A DNA stretch of 32,744 nucleotides, taken from contig JAFQLP010000026.1 of assembly GCA_017414565.1 (NCBI GenBank), positions 1-32,744 on the forward strand, given 5' to 3'. The position numbers and the translations under genes were made by a program. Below, in pieces: positions 18,167-24,582 of the stretch (the first letter of the stretch is position 1; each line of letters opens with the position of its first letter). The notes under the pieces were generated by a model. It was not told where the DNA came from. It searched no databases and saw only the letters and a list, made by a program, of their open reading frames with translations. Origin of the DNA: Lentisphaeria bacterium (GTDB lineage Bacteria > Verrucomicrobiota > Lentisphaeria > Victivallales > Victivallaceae).

Positions 18167-18337
18167 ATGGCTGCCAAGATTGATAAAGAAAAATGTGTCG
18201 GTTGCGAAGCTTGCGTTGGTGCCTGCCCGGTCAGCGCGATTGAAATGCAGGACGGTGTCGCCTGTGTCAAAGACGGCGAATGCATCGAATGCGGTGCCTG
18301 CGTCGGCGAATGCCCCAACGAAGCGATCACCCTTTGA
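18167..18337 (+). CDS. 2[4Fe-4S] ferredoxin (clostridial type)
   Basis: A 56-residue electron carrier. Two clusters are bound by CVGCEACVGAC-P (Cys10, 13, 16, 20) and CIECGACVGEC-P (Cys39, 42, 45, 49), with the internal pseudo-twofold repeat of the bacterial type. Low-potential ferredoxins of this kind feed hydrogenases, PFOR and similar enzymes in anaerobes, so the gene suggests an anaerobic or fermentative host. AAGGAG (18154-18159) precedes the ATG at good spacing. The gene stands alone between its own promoter and a strong terminator and is likely expressed at a high level. Confidence 0.97.
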   Translation: MAAKIDKEKCVGCEACVGACPVSAIEMQDGVACVKDGECIECGACVGECPNEAITL

Positions 18338-18360
18338 TCAGCATCGACATCAGAAAAAAG

Positions 18361-18387
18361 GCCGGAAAATCTTTTCCGGCTTTTTTT
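18361..18387 (+). terminator. Rho-independent terminator of the ferredoxin gene
   Basis: GCCGGAAAA (18361-18369) and TTTTCCGGC (18372-18380) form a perfect 9-bp stem, followed by seven T (18381-18387); an A run precedes the stem. It lies 24 bases after the ferredoxin stop and 24 bases before the ymdB ATG. Confidence 0.95.
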
Positions 18388-18410
18388 GTCTTTACCCGGA
18401 AAATTTCGGC

Positions 18411-19199
18411 ATGAATCTGCTCTTTATCGGTGACATTGTCGGCTCGGGCGGCAGAATGGCGGTACAGCAACTCGTACCGGATCTGCGTACGGAACTGCAC
18501 GCCTCGTTTGTGGTGGCCAACGCGGAAAATTGTGCGGCCGGAAACGGCCTGACGGCCCGTTGTCTGAAAGAAATGACTCCGGCTGTCGATGTTTTCACCG
18601 CCGGCGATCATGTCTGGGATCAAAAGGGGTTTGATTCGGAGATCCGCACCCTGAACAATGTGATCCGGCCCGCCAATCTGGCAACCGTCCAGCCGGGCCG
18701 CGGCTGCGGTGTGTTCTCCAATCCCGCCGGCGGCGATGTGGCCGTGATCGCCCTGATGGGCAAAACTTTTATGCGGGACTCGGCCTACAATCCCTTTGAA
18801 ACCGTTGACCGGCTGCTCGAAGAACTGCCGCGCTCGGTCAAAACGATCCTGGTCGATTTCCACGCCGAAGCCACCAGCGAAAAACTGGCCATGGGCTATT
18901 ACCTTGACGGCCGTGTCACGGCGGTCATCGGCACCCACACCCATGTTCCCACGGCCGACGGGGTCATTCTGCCCGGCGGCACCGCCTATTTGAGCGATGC
19001 GGGCATGGTTGGGGCGGCCCGGAGCGTGCTCGGCCGCGAAGTCGAAGATGTACTCTACAAATTCACCACCGGTATGCCCAACCGCCTGCGGGTGGTCGAA
19101 AGCGGCACCATCCGTCTGGATGCGGTGCTGATCTCATACGATTATCAAACCGGCCGTGCCGGAGCGATCCAGCCGGTACGCCGGGAATTCACTGTTTGA
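18411..19199 (+). CDS. ymdB: YmdB-type metallophosphoesterase
   Basis: A 262-residue member of the YmdB/TIGR00282 group, dimetal phosphodiesterases reported to act on 2',3'-cyclic nucleotides. Motifs: FIGDIVGSGGR (Asp8), ANAENCAAGNGLT (Glu39, Asn40), TAGDHVWD (His67), VDFHAEATSEK, and GTHTHVPTAD with the terminal His pair. At the third motif most family members I know have GNH; here it is GDH, a change at a metal ligand position. The start ATG 18411 is set by MNLLFIGDIVG, where homologues begin; only a weak CCGGAAAA serves as ribosome binding site. It sits 24 bases behind the ferredoxin terminator, so its transcript comes from read-through or an unseen promoter. nadC follows at 16 bases. Confidence 0.92.
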   Translation: MNLLFIGDIVGSGGRMAVQQLVPDLRTELHASFVVANAENCAAGNGLTARCLKEMTPAVDVFTAGDHVWDQKGFDSEIRTLNNVIRPANLATVQPGRGCGVFSNPAGGDVAVIALMGKTFMRDSAYNPFETVDRLLEELPRSVKTILVDFHAEATSEKLAMGYYLDGRVTAVIGTHTHVPTADGVILPGGTAYLSDAGMVGAARSVLGREVEDVLYKFTTGMPNRLRVVESGTIRLDAVLISYDYQTGRAGAIQPVRREFTV

Positions 19200-19215
19200 T
19201 CCATCGGGAGGAACC

Positions 19216-20100
19216 ATGCAGAAAAATGATCCCGGAATCAATTGGCAGCAGGTCGATCGCCTGATCGAAATGGCGTTGGCCGAAGATCTTGATTCCGCTG
19301 GCGATGTCACGACTGATTCGGTGGTCGGAGAAACCTTGATGGCGACCGCCGTATTGCGCTGTAAAGAACCGGATATGGTCGTAGCCGGTCAGGAGGTGGC
19401 CCGGCGGGTCTTTCTCCGGCTTGATCCGGAGGCCGAATACATCATCCGTAAAAACGATGGCGAATGCTGTGCGCCCGGCGATGTGATCGCCGAAGTCCAC
19501 GCCCGCGCCCGCGCCCTGCTGACGGCGGAACGGACCGCCCTGAATTTTCTTCAGCGGCTCTGCGGCTGCGCCACCACGGCCCACCGTTATGCGGCGGCCC
19601 TGGCCGGCAGCCGGACCGTGGTGCTTGACACCCGCAAAACGACCCCCGGCTACCGCAATCTGGAAAAATACGCCGTGGCCGTCGGCGGAGCCACCAATCA
19701 CCGTATCGGATTGTTTGACCGCGCCATGATCAAAGACAACCACCGGGAATTGGCGGCACTGGACGGTCCGGGCGGCATCACCCGGTCGGTGGCCATGATC
19801 CGGCAGAACCATCCGGAAGTGGAAATCGAGGTGGAAGCGGATTCGCTGGATGAAGTGCGCGAAGCCGCCGCAGCCGGAGCCGATTACATTCTGCTGGATA
19901 ATATGAGCGACGAAATGATGGCGGAAGCGGTCAAAATCAACGCCGGACGGGCCAACTTGGAAGCCTCCGGCGGCATCACGCTGGAACGCCTGCCGCGTAT
20001 CGGCAGAATCGGCGTTGACTTTGTTTCCTCCGGCGCGCTGACCCATTCGGTCAAAGCCGCCGATATTTCGCTGGATATCGTGGCGGAGAACCGTCCATGA
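19216..20100 (+). CDS. nadC: Nicotinate-nucleotide pyrophosphorylase (quinolinate PRTase) NadC
   Basis: A 294-residue enzyme making nicotinate mononucleotide from quinolinate and PRPP in NAD synthesis. Conserved stretches: LAEDLDSAGDVTTDSV near the start, TAERTALNFLQRLCGCATTA, VVLDTRKTTPGYRNLEKYAVAVGGATNHRIGLFDRAMIKDNH with the phosphate- and quinolinate-binding Arg/Lys/His, then EIEVEADSLDEV and ILLDNMS, and EASGGITLERL. The start ATG 19216 follows GGGAGGA; the frame is open further upstream but has no support. The last four bases overlap ruvA (ATGA). nadA and nadB are not nearby. Confidence 0.97.
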   Translation: MQKNDPGINWQQVDRLIEMALAEDLDSAGDVTTDSVVGETLMATAVLRCKEPDMVVAGQEVARRVFLRLDPEAEYIIRKNDGECCAPGDVIAEVHARARALLTAERTALNFLQRLCGCATTAHRYAAALAGSRTVVLDTRKTTPGYRNLEKYAVAVGGATNHRIGLFDRAMIKDNHRELAALDGPGGITRSVAMIRQNHPEVEIEVEADSLDEVREAAAAGADYILLDNMSDEMMAEAVKINAGRANLEASGGITLERLPRIGRIGVDFVSSGALTHSVKAADISLDIVAENRP

Positions 20101-20693
20101 TCGCCCGGCTCCGCGGAGAATTGCTGGAAAGCAGTTTTACCGGCTGTGTCATTGAGGCCGGCGGGGTCGGATATGAAATCCTGATCCCGGTTTCGACCTT
20201 TGAAAAACTGCCGCACCCGGGTAGCGAAGCCGTCCTGCTGATCCACACCCAGGTGCGCGAAGATGCGATCACGCTTTACGGTTTTGCCACCGCCGGGGAA
20301 CGGGATCTTTTCCGGCAGTTGATCGGCATTTCCGGTGTGGGCGGCAAACTCGCCCTCAATATTTTGAGCGGTATGCCGGTGGAAACATTCCGGGCGGCCG
20401 TCACCGGCGGCGATATCAAACTGCTGTCGCGGATCAGCGGCATCGGCAAACGCACGGCGGAACGGCTGGTCGTGGAATTGAAAGACAAACTGGGCAGCGG
20501 CGGCGAGACCGGCGGAATGCCGGATTTACCGGCTCCGCAGCTGGATGCGTTCCGCGATGTTGCCGCCGCTTTGGAACAATTGGGGTTCAAACGCGACGCC
20601 ATCGACCGCACTTTACGGCAGTTGGCGGCAGAAAATGATAAAAAAGATGCCGAAGCTTTGTTGCGGGAGGCAATCCGCCGATTGAATTTTTAA
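20097..20693 (+). CDS. ruvA: Holliday junction DNA helicase subunit RuvA
   Basis: A 198-residue protein that binds four-way DNA junctions as a tetramer and loads the RuvB motor. The N-terminal OB-fold (MIARLRGELLESSFTGCVIEAGGVGYEILIP) is followed by REDAITLYGFATAGERDLFRQLIGISGVGGKLALNILSG and ISGIGKRTAERLVVELKDKL, the two helix-hairpin-helix motifs of domain II. The C-terminal helical domain that touches RuvB (AFRDVAAALEQLGFKRDAIDRTLRQL) is complete. It is translationally coupled to nadC by a 4-base overlap. ruvB and ruvC are not adjacent. Confidence 0.97.
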   Translation: MIARLRGELLESSFTGCVIEAGGVGYEILIPVSTFEKLPHPGSEAVLLIHTQVREDAITLYGFATAGERDLFRQLIGISGVGGKLALNILSGMPVETFRAAVTGGDIKLLSRISGIGKRTAERLVVELKDKLGSGGETGGMPDLPAPQLDAFRDVAAALEQLGFKRDAIDRTLRQLAAENDKKDAEALLREAIRRLNF

Positions 20694-20746
20694 TGTTATA
20701 CGATATTGTATGAATCAGAGCAATAGCAACCCAAAGGAGCTGACAC

Positions 20747-21520
20747 ATGAAAATCTACATCTTTGCAGACCTCGAAGGCATCAGCGGCATCGCCAACAGC
20801 GAATACATCAATGGCAATCCGCATTTTGTTGAACTGGCGCGCCGTTACATGGCCGAAGACATCAACAGTTGCGTTGAGGGTTGCTTTGAAGCCGGCGCCA
20901 CCGAAGTCATCGTCCGCGACGGTCACTGCAACGGGACCAATCTGGATCCCCACATGATCGATCCCCGCGCCACCCTGATCCAGGGGGCCGCCCCCTACGG
21001 CGTCCGTTTCCCGGATATCGAAGGCTCCAACGGCCTGATCCTGCTGGGCTATCACGCCATGGCCGGTACCGAAGGTGCCCTGCTGGAACATTCCTACAAC
21101 AGTGCCGAGATCCAGAATCTGTGGCTCAATGACCGCCGGATCGGCGAGATCGGCCTCGATGCCGCCATCGCCTCCGAACACAAAGTGCCGGTGCTGATGG
21201 TCTCCGGCGACGACAAAGCCTGTCAGGAAGCCGTCCTCTGGATCCCCAATGTCCGCGCCTGCCAGGTCAAAAAATCCTACGACACCCAGGGCACCCGCCT
21301 GATGATCCCCAGCGCGGCCCATGCCATGATCAAGGAATACACGATCGAAGCGATCAAACATCGCCGCCGCAGCAAACTCCTCAAGGTGGATTACCCGGCT
21401 ACGCTCCGCACGGAATTCGTGGAACGCACCCCGCTCCCGCACCGCGCGGATGTGGTCAAGATCGACGGCCGCACCATCGAACGCACCGGCAACTCCGTTG
21501 AGGAACTGCTGGTCTGCTGA
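20747..21520 (+). CDS. M55 family D-aminopeptidase (DppA-like)
   Basis: A 257-residue zinc peptidase of the DppA family, which in Bacillus cleaves D-amino-acid dipeptides from peptidoglycan turnover. Active-site residues line up with DppA: Asp8 and Glu10 (FADLEGISG), His60 (VRDGH), His103 (GYHAMAG), Glu134 (RIGEIGLDA) for the dinuclear zinc, and His115 (LLEHSYNS) as the putative catalytic His. AAGGAG is 8 bases before the ATG. No signal peptide, so it is cytoplasmic. It heads a four-gene overlapping operon with the kinase-lobe/ankyrin protein, rpe and a TPR-like protein. A promoter is expected in the 53-base gap after ruvA but I cannot define it. Confidence 0.92.
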   Translation: MKIYIFADLEGISGIANSEYINGNPHFVELARRYMAEDINSCVEGCFEAGATEVIVRDGHCNGTNLDPHMIDPRATLIQGAAPYGVRFPDIEGSNGLILLGYHAMAGTEGALLEHSYNSAEIQNLWLNDRRIGEIGLDAAIASEHKVPVLMVSGDDKACQEAVLWIPNVRACQVKKSYDTQGTRLMIPSAAHAMIKEYTIEAIKHRRRSKLLKVDYPATLRTEFVERTPLPHRADVVKIDGRTIERTGNSVEELLVC

Positions 21521-22344
21521 TGCGGGATCCATCACCCATGACAGACACAAGCAAACAGGAACAGGATTCCTTTGCCGTTCTCAAGGAACTCTCGCGTGAC
21601 AGCGCGGGTGTCACCTATCTGGCGGAACAGCGTTCCTCCGGCCGCCGGGTCGCCGTCAAATTGCTGACGGTCGATCCGCAGACGGTGCGGTCGCAGTTCC
21701 GCCCGACAGTGGTTCTGGCATTGCTGATCCCGCTGGCGGCTGTCAGTTTCTGGCTGGGGACCCTGCATCGCGGCAAACCGGATGTGATCGAAGTGGCGGC
21801 CCAGCCGACGGAATTTCTGATGGAGCCGGAAAACGAAGCGGAAACCGTTGCGCCGGTGGGGCCCGCCACCCAGGACACCCTGCCGGAGAACCTGATGCGC
21901 GAAGCCCTGCAGCCGGAAGCCGCCAAGCACGCCAAACTGACCCATATCCCGCTGACAGGGACCCAGGTCAATTTTCTGGGCCGGGAGGCACCGAGCGAAG
22001 CCAGCATGGATCTGACCGATATGGAACCGGAAAAACCGGCCAAACCGGCGGCCCCTTCGTTCACCGATCCGGCCTTTTTCGCGGCGGCCAAAAACGGAGA
22101 TCTGACGGAACTGAAACGGTTGCTGGCAACCGGGATCGCCGTCAATGCCGAAGATTTGAGCGGCAACACCGCTCTGATGACGGCGGTTTTCAACCGTCAG
22201 CCGGAGGTGGTGCGCTATCTTCTGACGCTCCACCCGGATCTGACCCACAAAAACCGGTTCGGACAATCGGCGGCTGACTTTGCGGCCGGCCAGCCGGAAA
22301 TGGAAAAAATGCTGCAGGAAGCAGCTGCAAAAGCAAAGCCGTAA
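21520..22344 (+). CDS. Kinase N-lobe remnant / membrane helix / ankyrin repeat protein
   Basis: A 274-residue protein with an unusual build. Residues 18-60 (FAVLKELSRDSAGVTYLAEQ, GRRVAVKLLT, then RSQF) look like the first three strands of a Hanks-type Ser/Thr kinase: a degenerate nucleotide loop, V-x-Y-L-A-E, and VAVK with Lys47 at the beta-3 lysine. The rest of the kinase is missing. A single membrane helix follows (about 63-81, VVLALLIPLAAVSFWLGTL), then an acidic, Pro-rich linker, and at about 182-270 two or three ankyrin repeats (AAAKNGDLTELKRLLATGIAVNAEDLSGNTALMTAV, RQPEVVRYLL). ATG 21520 overlaps the previous stop (TGATG); ATG 21538 is an alternative start. Orientation suggests an external ankyrin domain. 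Function unknown; the kinase link is my inference. Confidence 0.7.
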   Translation: MRDPSPMTDTSKQEQDSFAVLKELSRDSAGVTYLAEQRSSGRRVAVKLLTVDPQTVRSQFRPTVVLALLIPLAAVSFWLGTLHRGKPDVIEVAAQPTEFLMEPENEAETVAPVGPATQDTLPENLMREALQPEAAKHAKLTHIPLTGTQVNFLGREAPSEASMDLTDMEPEKPAKPAAPSFTDPAFFAAAKNGDLTELKRLLATGIAVNAEDLSGNTALMTAVFNRQPEVVRYLLTLHPDLTHKNRFGQSAADFAAGQPEMEKMLQEAAAKAKP

Positions 22345-22345
22345 C

Positions 22346-23023
22346 ATGCGTATTTTTCAACATTTTCCGCAGAACCGTCCGGTGATATCGCCGTCATTGC
22401 TGGCGGCGGACTTCAGCTGTCTCGACAAATCGATCGCGAAGGTGGCGGATGCCGGGGCGGAATGGCTGCACTGGGATGTGATGGACGGACATTTTGTCCC
22501 CAACATTTCATTCGGGCTCCCGGTCATGGCAGCACTCCGTCCCGCTACGGATATCTTTTTTGATACCCACCTGATGATCTCGCATCCGGCGCGTTACGCG
22601 GCGGCATTCGCCCGGGCCGGAGCGGACCTGATCACCTTTCATATCGAGTCGGATGATGACCCGGCGGCCACGATCGACCGGATCCACAGCAATGGTGTGG
22701 CAGCGGGTTTGTCGCTCAAACCGGCCACGCCGGCCTCGGCGGTGCTGCCGTATCTGGACCGGATCGACCTGCTCCTGGTCATGACGGTGGAACCGGGCTT
22801 CGGCGGCCAGCGGTTCATGCCGGATCAACTGCGGAAAATTGCGGAATTGCGGCAGGCGATCGACGCCTCCGGACGCGCGATCCGGCTGGAAGTGGACGGC
22901 GGCATCGATGCCCGGACGGCCCCGCTGGTGCGGGCGGCCGGAGCGGATACACTGGTTGCCGGAACGGCGGTTTTTCAGGCTCCGCAAGGTCTGAAAAAAG
23001 CCATCAGGGACTTGCGGTCATGA
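22346..23023 (+). CDS. rpe: Ribulose-phosphate 3-epimerase
   Basis: A 225-residue TIM-barrel enzyme that interconverts ribulose 5-phosphate and xylulose 5-phosphate in the pentose phosphate pathway. All metal and catalytic segments are present: ISPSLLAADFSCL, WLHWDVMDGHFVPNISFG (metal His and catalytic Asp), DTHLMISHP, FHIES, VMTVEPGFGGQRF, and EVDGGIDARTAP with the second catalytic Asp; GADTLVAGTAVF binds phosphate. The start ATG 22346 lies one base after the ankyrin gene stop. An upstream in-frame start would overlap that gene deeply. The stop overlaps the next gene by 4 bases. Confidence 0.97.
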   Translation: MRIFQHFPQNRPVISPSLLAADFSCLDKSIAKVADAGAEWLHWDVMDGHFVPNISFGLPVMAALRPATDIFFDTHLMISHPARYAAAFARAGADLITFHIESDDDPAATIDRIHSNGVAAGLSLKPATPASAVLPYLDRIDLLLVMTVEPGFGGQRFMPDQLRKIAELRQAIDASGRAIRLEVDGGIDARTAPLVRAAGADTLVAGTAVFQAPQGLKKAIRDLRS

Positions 23024-23646
23024 CCGGCTCTCCTGCCCGGCTGTCAGCGGTGACGCGGCAACGGCTGATCGTGATGGGGGCGTTGCTGATCGTGCTGTTG
23101 TCCGGTTGCGGCATGACATGGTACATGCTGCACATTTACCGGGAAAAACAGGTGGTGCGGCGGTTGAACCGCGCCCGCAGCATTCCGGCCCTGTCGCGGG
23201 CGTTGTACGACTACCGCGATGCCCGGGGAGAGATCTACGATGTGGCGCGTGTCCGCCTGATCGAAAAACTGATGGTGGCGCACCGTTACGACGAAGCGCG
23301 GGAACGGCTGCTGGAACTGGTCAATCTGGGCCGATCCGAAGAAGTCCGCAGTCACGCCCTGCTCAACATTGGTTTTGTGGGGATACAGGCGGGCGATCAC
23401 AACGGCGCATTCAAGCATTTTCTGGCACTTTTCCGGGATACGGAACAACCGGTACGGTTCCGTTTGCGGGCGGCGCAGGCGGCGGCGGAAATGGCCCTCA
23501 ATCAGAATGACCAGGCTTCCGCGATCCGGCTTTTCCAACTGATGCTGACTCTGCCGGAAGACGACGATGAATCGGAGGTCCTGCTCCGGGCGGCCCGGAC
23601 CTATCTGGAAGCGGTGGAGGCGGGGGCCTCGATCCCGGAAAAATAA
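23020..23646 (+). CDS. Membrane-anchored TPR-like protein of unknown function
   Basis: A 208-residue protein not recognised by name. Residues about 15-37 are hydrophobic (LIVMGALLIVLLSGCGMTWYMLHIY); they could be a membrane anchor, or a lipoprotein signal with lipobox LLSGC, although the residues after the Cys stay hydrophobic. The remainder is helical with TPR-like pairs: VRLIEKLMVAHRYDEARERLLELV, SHALLNIGFVGIQAGDHNGAFKHFLALF, and AAEMALNQNDQASAIRLFQLMLTLP. Proteins of this form act as scaffolds in the periplasm. It overlaps rpe by 4 bases and is the last gene of the dppA-like operon; no terminator with a U tract follows. Confidence 0.7.
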   Translation: MTGSPARLSAVTRQRLIVMGALLIVLLSGCGMTWYMLHIYREKQVVRRLNRARSIPALSRALYDYRDARGEIYDVARVRLIEKLMVAHRYDEARERLLELVNLGRSEEVRSHALLNIGFVGIQAGDHNGAFKHFLALFRDTEQPVRFRLRAAQAAAEMALNQNDQASAIRLFQLMLTLPEDDDESEVLLRAARTYLEAVEAGASIPEK

Positions 23647-23686
23647 CCGGCATCATCTTTTTCGCAAGGATTTTGCGAACTCCGGC

Positions 23687-23714
23687 TTGCAAGCTGCCGA
23701 TTTCCCGGTATAGT
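23687..23714 (+). promoter_or_regulatory. Promoter of the tRNA gene
   Basis: -35 TTGCAA (23687-23692), 16 bases, -10 TATAGT (23709-23714); the mature tRNA begins 18 bases after the -10 box. Confidence 0.8.
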
Positions 23715-23732
23715 AGTTGGAAGAAAAGCATT

Positions 23733-23809
23733 GGATCCGTAGCTCAGTCGGTTAGAGCAGGTGACTCATAATCTCCGGGTCCTCGGTTCAAGTCCGGGCG
23801 GATCCACCA
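23733..23809 (+). tRNA. tRNA with CAT anticodon (elongator Met, or Ile2)
   Basis: The 77-base cloverleaf is complete and includes an encoded CCA. Acceptor GGATCCG/CGGATCC (7 bp), D stem GCTC/GAGC, anticodon loop CTCATAA with CAT at 23767-23769, variable GGGTC, T arm CTCGG-TTCAAGT-CCGGG, discriminator A. The anticodon stem GGTGA/TCTCC has one T-T mismatch in the middle. A paired G1-C72 excludes the initiator. CAT is read as Met, or as Ile if modified to lysidine by TilS; the string AGCAG..GACTCATAATC resembles Ile2 tRNAs as I recall them, so both remain possible. A T-rich stretch follows directly. Confidence 0.93.
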
Positions 23810-24191
23810 TTTTTCTACCCCGATTCCTGACCTTATTTCCGGGTGGCTCGACCTCGAGATCATGTCTTTCCCGCGCTTCTCCTTTTTTCGTTTCCGGCTA
23901 TTATTTTCCCTTTTTTTGAACGCTCCAGGAATTCAAGGAAGATTGATCCAACGCGCCCCCCGTTGAAGCGGCTCAATCGACGGAAACAGATATTAACAAA
24001 GCCGCGGTAAATACTGAATTTCAAATCATAATCAATTGATAATAAATATAGTATATAATGTTAACATTTTGCGCCTCATGTTAACAATCAGATAAAGAAT
24101 CACGGCTGTCGGCGTTTCCTCAACCGCCTTTCGCACCGCCAGCCATTTCAAATGGCGTGGAGATGGAACCGTTCTGTTGCCACAGAAATAG
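23810..24191 (+). other. Non-coding boundary between core and accessory DNA
   Basis: About 380 bases with no credible gene. From left to right: pyrimidine-rich runs (23870-23920), the left copy of the AT-rich repeat (23953-24056), two ATGTTAACA boxes 20 bases apart (24058-24066 and 24078-24086), and a perfect palindrome GCCATTTCAAATGGC (24142-24156). The 253-bp repeat begins at 24192. Confidence 0.6.
23953..24056. repeat. Diverged AT-rich direct repeat, left copy
   Basis: Matches 28919-29024 in the same orientation at roughly three-quarters identity by eye. Shared anchors: six C followed by GTTGAAGCGGC, ACGGAAACAxATATTAACA, ATCAxAATCAATT and ATATAGTxATAT. The right copy lies upstream of the FG-GAP gene, partly in its promoter-distal region. 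The left copy has no matching gene beside it. Confidence 0.7.
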
Positions 24192-24444
24192 CGTTGCCTC
24201 AAGTGTGTCGGGAACGAGAGGGCAACTGGTGGCATGATCCCGCACAGACCGAACGGTGGACAGCCGCTCTTCTGTTGTCAGAAAATTGTCTGCTGCTCAC
24301 ATTCCGTTTGCGCCCGGCCAATGGATCGTTCAGGCGGAAATGACCTGAATTATCTCTTTTTCCGCGCGCCGCCTTACAGGATGCCGACACCTTTGGTGGA
24401 CCATTCGGCCCCCAGCGTGCCGCATTCGGTCCAGGCAGCAGAAT
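24192..24444. repeat. 253-bp direct repeat, left copy
   Basis: Identical to 26128-26380 (offset 1936) except at 24297 (T versus C) and one base near 24426 (C versus T). It opens with GTTGCC (24193-24198) that pairs with GGCAAC (24221-24226). Its right part (24374-24444) is the 3' end of an FG-GAP gene. Confidence 0.97.
24374..24444 (-). pseudogene. Orphan C-terminal tail of an FG-GAP protein
   Basis: Inside the left repeat, the - strand encodes the same last 23 residues and stop (TAA at 24374-24376) as the intact FG-GAP gene, with one change: Tyr to Cys in WTEYG. Beyond 24444 the frame runs into unrelated cassette DNA, so no gene body is attached. It is a remnant of a second gene copy or a duplicated end. 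Confidence 0.85.
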
Positions 24445-24475
24445 ACGGGCACGGGAGATCGGTCCGTTTCAGTGC

Positions 24476-24504
24476 TTGCAAGGCCCCCCATCAGGGGGTA
24501 TAGT
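24476..24504 (+). promoter_or_regulatory. Promoter of the sialidase-like gene with palindromic spacer
   Basis: -35 TTGCAA (24476-24481), 17 bases, -10 TATAGT (24499-24504). The spacer contains the perfect inverted repeat CCCCC-ATCA-GGGGG (24485-24498), centred between the two boxes, an ideal place for a repressor or a MerR-type activator. The leader to the ATG is about 75 bases. Confidence 0.75.
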
Positions 24505-24582
24505 AATTCACGACGCCTTGCACCGATTCGTTGGGGAAAAACGGTCCGGCGAGGGCCGGGCGCAACAAAAGGAGAGAGGAAC

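Noticed and set aside
23661-23679. Inverted repeat TTCGCAA-N5-TTGCGAA after the TPR-like gene
   Set aside because: Considered as a terminator, but the stem is short and no T run follows.
24193-24226. GTTGCC/GGCAAC pair at the repeat edge as an integron attC site
   Set aside because: The core does not fit GTTRRRY and there is no integron integrase; it is reported only as part of the repeat.
24032-24235. 67-codon - strand frame left of and into the 253-bp repeat
   Set aside because: Looked faintly like a transposase piece, but no motif could be named and it crosses the repeat border.
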